A program made the translations under genes and the position numbers. Under the pieces are notes generated by a model that was given only the letters and a program-made list of their open reading frames with translations, was not told where the DNA came from and made no database searches. Of a DNA stretch of 64,000 bases, positions 32,189 to 43,559 are shown in pieces (position 1 is the first letter of the stretch; the number at the start of each line of letters is the position of its first letter). Source of the DNA: Macrosoma leucophasiata (taxonomy: Eukaryota; Arthropoda; Insecta; Lepidoptera; Hedylidae); the NCBI GenBank assembly GCA_036365455.1, contig JAWQUS010000003.1, forward strand, positions 6,158,001 through 6,222,000, in the 5' to 3' direction.

Positions 32189-33095
32189 GGCGTCCACTTC
32201 GGTTGTGTTAACTAAAAATGTTAAGACCGCTAATATTTTTGCGGATCAACTGCCCTTTACCCAAAAAGACTTTGGGTCATCTACTTAATCGATGGTGCTT
32301 TTTATTACAACTAAGATGCAACCTCAGCAGTTGCTGTAGAAAATGCTCCAATATGTTTCACGTTAGCCCAATACAACGAATCTCCTTGTAGTCGAATCGA
32401 ACTTAAATTTGGCTGTTGTGTGTGTAGAAAATGTCTTTTGCCATTACATTGCCATTTTGGTCTATAGTGAATTAGTTCCTTTTATATATACATATATATT
32501 TTTGTAAATAGTAACGAATTTAAAATGTATTATTTATTTTTTAACTGGCAGTTTAACATTCAAAATTTTCCGATATCCTAGTCAAGGTCTTAACTTATTT
32601 ATTATTTGCTTGTATTCACTTAGGTTCAATTTCTTTGTTAATGGTTTTATTTGTATTTTTTAGATTTCTAGTATTAATCTCCATTCCACCAAACCTGAAT
32701 GATTGTCTGTCGATATTAGATAAATTATTTAGTTGATTGTCTTGTCGTTTGAAATGCTGGATCATGACGATATTGTTTTAACTGATAGCAATTATTATTG
32801 TTCGCTGGGGTCCTACTCGTTTGTGACTGATGCAGTTGTGACGGCGGGCAGGTTATTTTAATTGTACATTTTAATTCCTAGTTTCATTAGCATTATTTGA
32901 TTCTTTGTTAACTATTTATATTATTACAAAAATCCAAGTATGACTAGCTTTAATAGAGCTGTTAATTATATTATTGTAAAGTACAGAGCCAGTGTATTTA
33001 TGACTTAATCATTATTTGTATAGTTCAAATAGTATTTATAAATGCACAAACATAATAGCAATGTTTGTGAAATTAAATTATTATTACATTTTTTT
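32189..33095 (+). promoter_or_regulatory. 3' UTR with AU-rich elements and poly(A) signal
   Basis: TTATTTATT nonamers lie at 32530-32538 and 32595-32603. Further ATTTA pentamers lie at 32727, 32914, 32996 and 33034. ATTAAA at 33072-33077, followed by a T/G-rich stretch (TTTTTTTGGTTTTGTATTTT), is the likely cleavage signal. AUUUA clusters mark unstable mRNAs such as those of cytokines. The AT-rich background makes single pentamers weak evidence; the nonamers are stronger. Confidence 0.55.
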
Positions 33096-33235
33096 GGTTT
33101 TGTATTTTCATTAAAAACCCCTTTCAGTATATAACACTTCACTTATCATTACATACAAAAGAAATAATTCGATCGTGATAACGTTCAACTTGACCTATTT
33201 TCTTTATTTAACAATGCTCATGAATCAAGTAATTG

Positions 33236-33284
33236 ATTCTCATTATCTTAATAAGGCGCGGTGCCTTATTAAGATAATGAGAAT
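33236..33284. repeat. perfect 22-bp inverted repeat, 5-nt loop
   Basis: ATTCTCATTATCTTAATAAG-GC (33236-33257) pairs with 33263-33284 without mismatch around the loop GCGGT. It lies about 150 bp beyond the predicted poly(A) site. Confidence 0.9.
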
Positions 33285-33835
33285 AATATCTTACGGGATT
33301 CCGATGCCTACCGAATATGCCTTATTCATTTTTACACAGGAGTATTTTTCCTCTGATGGGAATTCTGTAAGACATAATGAAGTCTAAATTCTACAAGTTG
33401 TAACTTGCAATTTCTATGACATGATGCGTCAAGATGTATTCGAGGTATTCGTGTATTTCCTATGGTGAAACATGATAGATTAGAACAGACCGGTGCGTAT
33501 GCATTAGCGACAAGTAATGCGCGCCTTTTTTAAGTAAAAAGGAAGGCAAACGAGACACTCGATGGAAAGTGGTCAACGTCGCATATGGTCATTGCTATGG
33601 CAATAAAGACGTATTCGTTTTTATGTAAATAGGCTAATAACAGACTGCCGATAATTTACTTTACATCAGCTGAGCTATAATTAAAATAAAACTTTTACTT
33701 GTGCACGGATTTGTCTCGTGTTTATTAAAAAAAAAGTTTTTTTTTTTAATTATTCCAACGTTAATATCATCACGATCAAACGGTCGGGTTGTTTTATAAA
33801 AATAAATTACAGTATACGCGAGACAAGTTTGTAAA

Positions 33836-34275
33836 AAATGTTTTTTTTTTATGTAACTAAGGTGGCAAATAAGCATGTAGTTGACATGGATTTTAAATGA
33901 TGACTACAGCCATTAACACAAATACCAGTGGTCAAAATGTAGATGCGTTGACACCCCTGTGTTGTTATACTAACGCTTATTTTGGTCTCTTTTACACAGA
34001 CATCAATCTGTGATGTGTATTTACACGTGCACCTGTGTGCGTAGCACGTACAAAATACCAACCGTCGCCCATAAGAGGGGAGGAGGTTGGGTGATGCGGG
34101 GAAATCGGGCGTGACGTTGAAGTGTCCATTTTATACGTTGTATTATTACATATTCTCTGACATTGCTATATAACCGGAACATGATAGTGCTGAACACCAT
34201 CATTTGGCGGCAGATAGATAAAGTAATGCGGAGGTGCCTACGCTCTCGAGCTCCAACACTGGCACTCAACCACCA
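33836..34275 (-). repeat. R270 copy with about 190 bp inserted
   Basis: The tail part is at 33836-33965 (TAAGGTGGCAAATAAGCATG) and the head part from about 34155 (ATATAACCGGAACATGATAG) to 34275 (CTCAACCACCAG). The DNA between has no recognised identity. Confidence 0.65.
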
Positions 34276-34564
34276 GCCCAATAAAAATAGTTACAGTATT
34301 CAACACGAAAAATTGCACATCGACCTCAGGAACGGGACTTCGGCTTCTTTCGGGTTTGTAGAGCGTTATCTCTTTCGCACCTGACTTATATAACATTTGT
34401 CGACCATTTTGATCAAGATTTGACCGATACGGGACTATTAATGCTTACGTAGGCATTGTGCAGCAGAGATAACGCTCTACAAAGTCGAAACTAGCCGATT
34501 GTCTCTTTCGTGGGCTCGATTTGTAATATTGATTGTTTTGTACTGTAAATAGTTTCATTTCAAT

Positions 34565-34665
34565 GAGTGTATGTATGTATCTTCACGCCAGGTCCCTAAC
34601 GGGGTAGGCAGAGATGGTAAAGCGCCAGATATCTCGGTCCTGACATCTCGTGCCTCATCTAACTT
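34565..34665 (-). repeat. LINE ORF2 C-terminal tail fragment, ACMK type
   Basis: GTATGTATGTATCTTCACGC then CAGGTCCCTAACGGGG is nearly identical to 26038-26090. It stops about 10 bp from the stop codon of the orphan exon. Confidence 0.65.
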
Positions 34666-34676
34666 CATCATTCTCA

Positions 34677-34862
34677 TCATATAAATGAGTGTTGGTCGCG
34701 AAAACCAAAGAACACATCACCAGCGATAATGTCAGTCTGAACGGTTCCCAGGGCTGCGTCGTGAAACAATTCTCTATCTTTACACAATAAATTCACAAAG
34801 CCACGCGTATTTGCATTGGTGACTCGGTCGCCCTGACGAATTAGAGCGGCCGACGATGGGAC
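34677..34862 (-). CDS. orphan exon-like ORF, unknown protein
   Basis: A strong acceptor (TTTTATTTTTCAG|GT, boundary at 34862) opens a phase-0 frame of 61 codons ending in TGA at 34677-34679. The encoded residues begin VPSSAALIRQGDRVTNANTR and contain NLLCKDRELFHDAALG and GDVFFGFRD. Composition and codon use look like real protein and unlike the nearby repeats. I do not recognise the family. No partner exon was found on the - strand in the window, and a repeat abuts its 3' side. It may be a terminal exon of a gene lying to the right, or a stranded exon or retrocopy scrap. Confidence 0.35.
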   Translation of the reverse strand, partial: VPSSAALIRQGDRVTNANTRGFVNLLCKDRELFHDAALGTVQTDIIAGDVFFGFRDQHSFI

Positions 34863-35149
34863 CTGAAAAATAAAAAAAAACACAACATTCCTGTCCATCG
34901 ACAAGTCATGTCTTTGACACCGTTGATTAAGATCGAAAATCGCTTGTCCATTGAATAATCTTGATAGTTATGCTTCTGCAAGTTGCGATCAAAAGGGCAG
35001 CCGCCATGTTTGTTTAATATGTTAGTGGCAGCGGGTTGTCGCCGGGAGTCCTCTAGGTGTTAAGTTTGGTTAGAGATTAGTTTCGTACAATAAAAAAGTA
35101 TTTCGAACTTCTCAGTGGGCTTGGAGACGCTGCTCATATATTAACGCTG

Positions 35150-35240
35150 TGGGTATTTCAATGCAAATAGCAAACAAGCATGTATTACTCATTGATAACT
35201 TGATAACCTGTAAATACTGCCTATAATCACTATAGCCAAA
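35150..35240 (-). repeat. R270 3'-end fragment
   Basis: ATAGCAAACAAGCATGTATT to CTGCCTATAATCACTATAGC matches the tail third of the family with a small internal duplication. Confidence 0.5.
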
Positions 35241-35249
35241 AGCTGGGTG

Positions 35250-35515
35250 GTGTCAAAAAAGAAAGAAAGAAATATTTATTTGACACAACAGCAAGACCTA
35301 CTTAAAACAGACAAAACGTTTCTAACAATAAACAAAGAAAATACAACACAATTTCTAAAATTATTAGGTGCTTACCTACATGTAATATGTCACGCACATC
35401 TCTTCCCCTCACACACTCACCTCACGGCTGCGTCAAAAAGGTGTCCTGTTCAGCAAATCTCAGGTAACTTTATATACGAGGTACCTACCTGAGGGTGGTT
35501 TTCAACAGGGACCTT
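35250..35515 (-). repeat. retroelement 3'-end fragment
   Basis: AAAAAGAAAGAAAGAAATAT then TTATTTGACACAACAG resembles the block at 5318-5350. The ORF over it (35247-35492) has no protein signature. Confidence 0.45.
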
Positions 35516-35534
35516 AGCGAGAGTGAACCACGGA

Positions 35535-35772
35535 TATCAAATGAAAAGCGTGCAGTTCACATTGATGGTAAGTGAAAACTGCAGCCTATAGGTAGACATT
35601 TATACAAAAACCGATGGTCACAGCGCAGATACGTTTCCACCCATGAGGCTTAAATTGGTTTGCCCCTGTGATATGGGGCTATACATTACTATCCAATTGG
35701 AACACGATAGTGCTTATATAACGCGGTGGTGCCTACGTACTCGAGCTGGAACTCTACCACCAGTAATAACTA
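35535..35772 (-). repeat. R270 copy with head deletion
   Basis: It runs from AAAAGCGTGCAGTTCACATT to GGTGGTGCCTACGTACTCGA and GCTGGAACTCTACCACCAGT. About 35 bp around the GCGGCAAGT segment is missing. Confidence 0.7.
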
Positions 35773-35876
35773 AGGGTGCATTTTTACAGGTCTGTGCATA
35801 AATTGCAGCCCATCCAACTGGAGTTCTATATTGCTAAATTTGCGGCAACTGTGAACGGACAATTTGAAGACAAAAA

Positions 35877-35892
35877 GGGGGGGGGAAAGGGG
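35877..35892 (+). repeat. G-run (G9-AAA-G4)
   Basis: Nine G then AAA then four G in an AT-rich setting. It might fold into an intermolecular or two-tier G-quadruplex, but classic four-run geometry is absent. Confidence 0.6.
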
Positions 35893-36394
35893 ACCATCGC
35901 AAATACAGATTTTAGGAAGGTCATTGTCTTGCTTGTGTATCGTTTTGATAATTAAATAAATTATGAATAGTTTACCAAATATCTATGTACCCGTGATCCT
36001 TGATGAAATCTCTATCTAATTTTATTAAGAATAAAATATATAATTGAGCTAATTATTAAACAGAAAGACATAATATATCATATATTTTATTGTGATTCAT
36101 AATATAGCCCTATTAGTTAATCGTAGGAAAATATTATTACACTATAAGGTCACTAAACATTTTTCGCGCCGCCGATAAAACAATTACGTTGTTATGTTAT
36201 TATAAGACGTGCCCAATTACCAACATAGATATTGCTATATTATGCATTTATTTTGAAGCTAAATAGTTCCTTCACATGATATTTTATTAGTGTGTAGGTT
36301 CCATATTGTGAGTAGTTTGTGTAGGTACTAACTTTGTATGGCTCTTACACCAAATTTTTAAATGGCGAATTAGTGTAGCCAAACAATTTATGCA

Positions 36395-36535
36395 CCTACC
36401 TAATTGGTAATATACACCCAAACCTGAAACAAGCATCTGTAGGCCATACAAATATTTGTCCCGGTGCGGGAATCGAACCCGCGACCCTTCGAATAAAACG
36501 GTCGTCTCACACCGCTGGTCTAACCGGGTCGTCAC
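36395..36535 (-). mobile_element. tRNA-derived SINE, family A
   Basis: Reverse-complemented it reads GACGACCCGGTTAGACCAGC and GGGTCGCGGGTTCGATTCCC, with intact box A-like and box B sequences, then TTTGTATGGCCTACAGATGC. Its tail is truncated near 36395. Confidence 0.8.
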
Positions 36536-37609
36536 ATAAGTTCCCATTTCTCGTTTGGCTCTGTTAATGCCTTCGATAAATATCACGCTCGCTGTTCTAT
36601 ATCACAACAATACAGACTGCACACCGCGTCTTGTCGCTATGTCGGCATCCGTGTAAATGTGAAACACATATTTACACGTTATCTACCGCCCAAACCTCAT
36701 TGAGAATAACCTACCACATTGTGTGTCAAGTTGGGTCACATATTTTTTAAAAAGATACTGCGGTCCACTTATATTTACAATATACTTATTGCTTCTAGTG
36801 TGTTGTTCGAGAAGTCATCAAACGAACGTCATCAACACGTTTTACTGAAAGTGTTGCTGAAGTTCACGAATGATTATGCCTTGATTATTTTATGAAACGT
36901 ATGTATATTTGAATATATTTCATCTTTCGTGCTCGCCATAATACACAATAAGGTGGCAGGGGGTCCATATTGGCTAACATAAAATTGTAAGTCCTATTCT
37001 TTTTTATACTACCCATTTGTGTTCATAATAATCACTCTTTATAATTTTATTGTTCATACTTTTTTTATTCATACAATATTCGTACTACCAACGCAGCTCA
37101 TAACATTGAAAGATCATATTCATACTAAGAACATACTTCAACTCATAAGGTCGTTGTTCATATTATGAATAGAATAGAATACACGTAATCACTTTTCAAA
37201 AATTTATTGTTATATAATATACCTAACCTATGTATAATGTATCTATATCAAAATAATAATACTGTAAAAAAACCGCCGCACGCTTCGACCTTTTCTGACT
37301 AAGTCGGGGGCGCCCATGGTCCCCATCACGCACAACCAACAAAAGAAATGATCAATTTTTAAAATAAAATAATATAATGAAACACATCTATGAATAAAAT
37401 AGTTATTTATTACAATGATTAGTATAAATTTAGTAAAAAGTAGTAATATTATGAATGTCAATGATTATAGTTTTTAATATTTAGTTATTATTTTTTTTAA
37501 TGAAGAATTATTATTATGATTATAAATGGTATAAAAAATATTTTCGGGCCTCCAATTATAGGAGTTTAAAAGTTATGTAAGACAATGCACGACAAGACCC
37601 ACTAACGAA

Positions 37610-37940
37610 TTTTTCGTAAGAGCGGTCAGTCAAACGAACATGGCGATCAAAATTTGCCAATGAGGCAGTAGTAAAAGTAATAGGGTAGGTAACAGATATA
37701 CATTACACAATTCGAATTTGGATGGTTACAGAGGCTCAGGAAGATAAGGACTGATCTACTTTGAACAAATAGGTCGAGTACTATCTGAGGGTGGGGTTAA
37801 TCAGCGTGCATGTATAAAGAGAATTATGAATGAAGAAGAAGCACGGGAGGTTTGCCAGGATCGAGATATCTAGCGCTTTGCACTCTCTGTTTACCCCGTA
37901 AAGGAAAGTTGGCATGAATATACACATACATAAAGAATAA
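37610..37940 (+). repeat. dispersed repeat fragment plus ACMK-type LINE tail
   Basis: At 37610-37690 is a piece of the repeat seen at 5085 (AAACGAACATGGCGATCAAA). From 37715 the + strand encodes, with gaps, NQIGRVLSEGGV, QRACIKRIMNEEEAREVCQD, and a final SVYPVKE. This gives the clearest view of the C-terminal ORF2 tail of this LINE family. Confidence 0.65.
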
Positions 37941-37999
37941 GAAATTTAAAAATCTATTTCTCTGTCTATCTTTTTACCTATTGACTCACCCGTCGACCC

Positions 38000-39880
38000 A
38001 TTTCTGTTCAGCTATCTATCTCAATCAATCAATATATTTATGACTGTTCCTACATACATTAAATTGGTCTTAAACTAAAACTTAGTTGAGTCAGGTACAT
38101 GAGCCTTTTAATCATCGCCATTTTGACATGTCAAGCAAGTTTCTACAAAATAATAATTGACAACCCTACATCTAGAAGATATTTTTAATATATTTATAAT
38201 TTTATTTCAATAATTGCATTATATAAAATGTCTCTATATATCAAGTATTCTTTACGGTACAAGTATTTTTCGTTACCATTTTTCTGTTACTCTTTTTTTC
38301 CCGCCAGTTCATTTCTACCGCAAGAAAGAAATCCGTTGTAATAAAAAAAAGTTTAATATCCCACTTTATTATGTCAAGTTATGTCATTTGTACGTCGGTA
38401 AGTCAACACTATCATAACCCGCTGGCTCCTAAAAAGATACAAAATATTTTCACATTCGTTTAACGATCCGTCGTCGGCGAGTCACAATGACGTTTGGGGC
38501 GCACCGAATGCTCATGCGCTCTTTATCTGCCTCACGTTCCCTTGTTTTATTTATTAGAAAAGATTTATTATTTACTCGCAGGCTCACACACGATGTGTCA
38601 CGAATCTGGGACGAAAAAACCAGGGTATGTTAATGCGCTGTTCGCACGTGACAATCTTTTTTTAATCGTCCAGTTACATGTGATTCCATTGTGTGTAAAC
38701 AGTTCTACTTCCTGCAGCTGACATGAGTTTTTGAAATTAAGTGACTTAAATATATTGGAATATTATTTCTGTTTATTGGATATTTACTGTCATTCACTTC
38801 TTTTTAGGGTTTCATACCTCAAGAAGAACACGGAAGGCCTATAAGATTATGAGACTAGTATAACATGTTCAGAGGAACAACAAGCAAAAAATAAGGTAGA
38901 GTACGCTCTATGTTACATTTTGCTGTTACTATCGTTCATCCCTTTGATGTGTAATTCGATCGTAATCATTGGGTGGTATTCCGCATATTTGAAGACGTAT
39001 TTCTAGTTACCTAATCCTATCAACTACATTTGAGTCTCAATTTTTCTTCAATGCTTTCATTTTTTTTTCATATACCTAACAATTATATCGATGGAGTTAG
39101 TAAATAATTAGCTCCACACTCACTATTTGCTAGACTTACCAATGCAAAACGTTTCTTTAATTATAAAAAAAATATCGATCTTGGTCCAATAACACGACCT
39201 TAAAGACTTCTCTGAAACAAATATAGATCTAAGTCATGAAAATTTCCCACGGCGCTTACGCACCTTTAAAAAACAGGTAAATAGAGTTGTGATTGAAATC
39301 ATACTTGACCTGAACAAAACCACACGTCAGCCGTGACCGAGACGACAAACATACACAAAAGGGAACACAACGACGATCCGTGTTTGACTTAATCTGTATA
39401 CTTTGCGAGTCCTCAGAGTAAATAACGTGTGTTGGTATTTGACAATATAGAGGCAAAATGAACTGAAGGTATGCTTATTCTTAACTTATTTAAGTATATA
39501 TTTGCAAATAAAAAAAAAATATCTGCCATAGTTTCGCCACGTCCATCTGTCTGTCTGTCTGTCTGTCCGTCCGGGGTTAAGCGCAAAAACTATTGGTATT
39601 AGAGACTTGAAATTTGGCAAAAGTACACCTTAATTACGCCGATAAAGTGGTAGAATAAAAACATGATTATTATTTTATTTAGGATAGGCACCTCCCCTAC
39701 ATGTTACGCGCGGATATTTTTTTTTCGTTTTCTATATAGTGTGGGATAATTGCGATTTAGTAAACTGTTCGTGACTTATTAAGCTTTAAAGTGCCAATTC
39801 GTTAGAGTCAAGTGCCGCCTCTACCAACTAAACGGTTGTTGTTAGAAATTCAAACGTTACGGCAATAGTAGCTACATATG
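38000..39880. other. intergenic, no gene seen
   Basis: The ORFs at 38214-38721 and 39256-39456 show no motif or splice context. A (CTGT)n tract lies at 39551-39570, with a retroelement-like AAAACTATTGGTATTAGAGA segment after it. Confidence 0.4.
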
Positions 39881-39899
39881 ATATAACGAATTTAAAAGG

Positions 39900-40130
39900 A
39901 AAAAATAAATAAATCTTTTCCATGTTGAAAATTTTCGAGTAAATTACATTTGGTCGACTCGCAAACTTAAAAAGCCAACTTATGTGTGATAGACACATAA
40001 GTTGGCTTTTTAAGTTTGCGAGTCGACCAAATGACACATAAGTTGGCTTTTTAAGTTTGCGAGTCGACCAAATGTAATTTACTCGAAAATTTTCAACAAC
40101 TCCATTGAAAAGATTTATTTATTTTTTTCA
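39900..40130. mobile_element. long palindromic element with one arm partly duplicated
   Basis: The left arm from about 39902 (AAATAAATAAATCTTTTC) through TTGAAAATTTTCGAGTAAAT and CATTTGGTCGACTCGCAAAC to AACTTATGTGT is mirrored to the right of a GATAG spacer. A roughly 41-bp inner part of the right arm (ACACATAAGTTGGCTTTTTA and on to CCAAATG) occurs twice in tandem. Pairing is nearly perfect except for a small gap near the outer third. It looks like a fold-back MITE. Confidence 0.85.
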
Positions 40131-40202
40131 TTACATTATTCAAACCTAAGAACTACGGAACCCTTCACTGCTCTTGGCCCGATACGCACTTAACCGATTT
40201 TT

Positions 40203-40486
40203 TTAATGTCATGAAGCGACAAACAAGCATACAGTTTACGGTGATGGTAAGTAATACTGTATATAAATAATAATAAATATTAACATAAAACCAGAGGATT
40301 TTATGCAGATGGGTTGCCCTCTTGAGGTCTAAGCTGTAATGACTCTGCGCCGAAAGTTACAGGACCGTACATTACCAACTGGCTGGAACAGTATAGTACT
40401 GAACACCACCATTTAGCAAGTAAATTAGGTAATCTGGTAGTGCGTACGCCCGCGAGCTCCTTTACTGGAGCTCTACCACCATATGA
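40203..40486 (-). repeat. R270, near-complete copy
   Basis: TGAAGCGACAAACAAGCATA to GAGCTCCTTTACTGGAGCTC and TACCACCAT; the head hairpin is preserved. Confidence 0.75.
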
Positions 40487-40734
40487 TGATATATTTGCTT
40501 AAATAACATACTAAAGTACTAGAAATGACACTTGATTGCAATGTCTCTGTTATTTCTGGTGATGACCACCAGCTAAACTACAGAATAAAGTAGATGCCTA
40601 CCTATCATTGCAAACATTTTCAAACAGTTTGTCATATTTAATTTCAAGCTCATCGCGTCATGTAATGCAATATAATAATAATAATGGCAACCCATTATAC
40701 ACCCCACTAGTGTGCACTAGTCTCTCCCCCTTTT

Positions 40735-40995
40735 TTTGATGATGCCTGGAGCTTATTACACCACGCTGCTCCAATGCGGGTTGGTGGAGATAGGTACGGG
40801 TTAGTGGCCAACCCGCTGTCGGATGTTTTCAAACCACCCGTAAGGCCTCCGACAAGGTTTAACGACTGCTATCTATCGATAGCAACCGGGACCGACGGCT
40901 TGACGTGCCCGAAGCACGGAAACGCGCATTTTAATTTGCCACTAGCGGTCACCAGTCACACACCCGACCGCGCCCGTATTGCTTAACTGAACAGA
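40735..40995. repeat. GC-rich dispersed repeat segment (tentative)
   Basis: Words such as GCAACCGGGACCGACGGCTT and GACGTGCCCGAAGCACGGAA resemble a motif common in lepidopteran LINE-derived repeats (from memory, not searched). The + ORF at 40774-40986 is probably part of this. Confidence 0.4.
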
Positions 40996-41267
40996 TCGCT
41001 TACGATTTTCACAAGCCGCTGGGCCATGCTCACTTCTTATGCGATATAATAGAGTCGAATATCCGGTAGCCAGATATCCGTCGCTCTGGCCTCGCGTGAC
41101 TTGCCGATTATCCGGTATCCGGCCAAACCGCTATCCGTTTCATATCTAATTAATATCATTAATACTAATAAGTACCACAAGGTGTCGTAGTTAAATATCT
41201 TATGTCAGACATAACGATACTCCCATACAGCTACCAAAAGCACTGGCTTAACCATTCTATTTTTTTT

Positions 41268-41480
41268 TTTATGTCATTAAGTTGACAGACAAGCAGACGG
41301 GCCACCTGATGGTAAGTGGTCACCGTCGCCTATGGACATTTGCAACACCAGGGGAGTTACCAACGCGCTGCCAGCCCTGAAGGAATCTTTTGACGCCATT
41401 TTTGAAGAACCCCATATTGTAGCACCGAGGGAACACCTCAGAGGGAAGTTCGTTCCTCAATTTAACCAATCTATGTATAT
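41268..41480 (-). repeat. LINE 3' end (related to the 41952 copy)
   Basis: The T-run, then TTGACAGACAAGCAGACGGG, CCACCTGATGGTAAGTGGTC and AGGGGAGTTACCAACGCGCT are shared with the 41952-42385 copy. The protein-coding part is too short and damaged to read. Confidence 0.7.
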
Positions 41481-41951
41481 TCATTAGCGCCATTAGGTTC
41501 TGTAGTTAATAATATCCATGACAGATAACAATATAGTCCCATATATCTCGTATTGATCCGACTCCGGGTTCAAATGCGTCTATATCAATTAACAAAACGG
41601 ATTTTATTATAAGTACTAACTAAAAATAAACTATGCATCATAGGCAAAAAACGGTGGGATCCACTTAAAAAGTAAATTGGCAATCACCATAGAACTATTT
41701 AGCGTAAAGTATTTCGTATTCGGAACCATAATGACACGATGTTTATCTTATATTATTCTTATATATTGTTTATGTATATATTATCATTTTATGGTCATAT
41801 TTTCGGTACGTGTATTTCCGGATCTTTATAAATGTCTACACATTTATACAGTATATAAGTTAGTAATTAAAAAAATGTAAAACAAATTAAGTAGTAGGAA
41901 ATGAATGGCTTTTTTAATTTTATTATTTATTTTAAGCATTTATACACCTTC

Positions 41952-42385
41952 TGTTTTTTTATGTTAAAGGATTGACAGACAAGCAGACGCGCCACCTGAT
42001 TGAAAGTGCTTACCGTCGCCTATGAACATTTGCAACATCAGGGGAGTTGCCAACGCGCTGCCAGCCCTGAAGTACTCTTTTGACGCCATATTTGAAGAGC
42101 CCATATTGTAGCGCCGGGGGAACACCTCTGAAGGAAGTTTGTTCCACGATTTGCACGTTCTGGGCAGGAATGAACGCGCGAATCGGACTGTTGAGCATTT
42201 CCAAGTATCCAGTCTGTGCGGGTGGAACTTTTCTCTTCGGCGGGTGGTGCGATGTAGGAATTTAGACGATGACACCAGATCGAACAGTTCATCAGAGCAC
42301 TCCCCATTGTAAAGGCGGTAGAAAATGCACAGACATCCGATGTCTCTGCGCAGACTTAGATCTTCGAGTCTATCTGTGATTCTGT
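41952..42385 (-). pseudogene. LINE ORF2 C-terminus and 3' end
   Basis: The - strand ORF 41964-42275 contains DTWKCSTVRFARSFLPRTCK and SWNKLPSEVFP, the conserved end of a reverse-transcriptase ORF of non-LTR type (the W-N-x-LP motif). It continues through FRAGSALATPLMLQMF in a frame that stays open nearly to the A-tail. The element is severely 5'-truncated. Its last 110 bp align with the tail of R270. Confidence 0.75.
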
Positions 42386-42544
42386 GATTCTTCTATATAC
42401 ATACATACATTACAGATAAATTAAATTGGAGTGTCTGTTTGTGAGAGTGTTGCTAAACTGTAACTTTATTTTCTAGCTATCTCATTTCACTGATTGACAT
42501 AAATTAAGATTGTCATAACACAAGAAACCTTAATCGTGCGTTCA

Positions 42545-42615
42545 CTAGTGACTTGCAAACGAACAATGCAATTCATATTGATAAACGTCTACGGATTACC
42601 CCGAAGGTTAAAAAC
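42545..42615 (-). repeat. R270 3'-end scrap
   Basis: CTTGCAAACGAACAATGCAA then TTCATATTGATAAACG fits the tail with heavy divergence. The remaining part of a split copy may be at 43315-43480. Confidence 0.35.
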
Positions 42616-42799
42616 AGATACATGGCTTTATTCAAGAAATCTATGCTAGAAATATAATAAGGATTACTTTACTAGAATTTAACCAAAGAGCCATGCTCGT
42701 TTTAAAGCAATCGTACAATTGGAATTGAATTTAATGCTACGAGATGTCGTAGCGTTGGTACAATAGCTACCAACGATTTCGAGAAATAATTATAATATT

Positions 42800-42960
42800 A
42801 TAATAAATTATTATTATTTATTTATTTATTCTTCAGTGCACCGAGTTCATTAGGTGGACTTGATTCCATAAGGTATTCTCTTACAGTCAACTTTTAGGTT
42901 GAGGTAGAAGATTGTATTAAGTGCAAGCCTTATACAAGGACCAAAATGTAGAACAAAGTA
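42800..42960 (-). repeat. 3' UTR fragment of the CR1-like element
   Basis: TTATTTATTTATTTATTC, then TTCATTAGGTGGACTTGATT and TCTCTTACAGTCAACTTTTA align with 50287-50390, the 3' end of the large element at 50.3-54.3 kb. Confidence 0.7.
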
Positions 42961-43059
42961 CGTAAATTAAACAATAATATAGATCATATAAATAAATATT
43001 ATAACAAAAATATATAGATACGTATTGTGCATATAATAATAATATATGTATAAAAAAAT

Positions 43060-43480
43060 CTTCTTATATAAATAAAAGTCAATTGCTGTTCGTTAGTCTC
43101 GCTAAAACTCAGGAGCGGTGGGTCCGATTTGGCTAATTTGGGTTATGAATTATTTTTGGTAGTCCAGGAAAGGTTTAAAAGGTGAGAAAACATGAAGAAT
43201 TTTTAAGGGAAATAGTAAAAACAACAATTTAATTTTCCCATACAAATAGTTCGTATGTATCAAACATTATTTAATTCAGAGGAAATACGAAGATTGCCGG
43301 GTCAGCTAGTACATAACAGTTCTTTGCAAATGCGTCGCTAATCCTGAGGCTTAGCCTGTTTTAATCAAAGCCGTGCATTACGATTTAATAGAACACGGCA
43401 GCATTAACTTCTTTAACAGGTTAAATACTGTGGTAGTGCCTGCACCCTCGAACTTCGACATTAGTACTCTTTCAGTAAAA
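43060..43480. repeat. Helitron-like repeat next to an R270 head part
   Basis: TTCTTATATAAATAAAAGTC to GCCGGGTCAGCTAGTAC (43070-43312) has the ...CTAGT ending of the second Helitron-like type. From 43315 TTCTTTGCAAATGCGTCGCT to ACTGTGGTAGTGCCTGCACC is the head half of R270 in - orientation. Confidence 0.5.
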
Positions 43481-43559
43481 TTTAAAACAATTGACCTATA
43501 CTGTGCCTTTGCTTTCTTATAACCACAGTCCCAAGTAAGTAGCTATGCTAATTCGACCG

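Noticed and set aside
35877..35892. Classical G-quadruplex
   Set aside because: There are only two G-runs, so the four-run pattern is not met.
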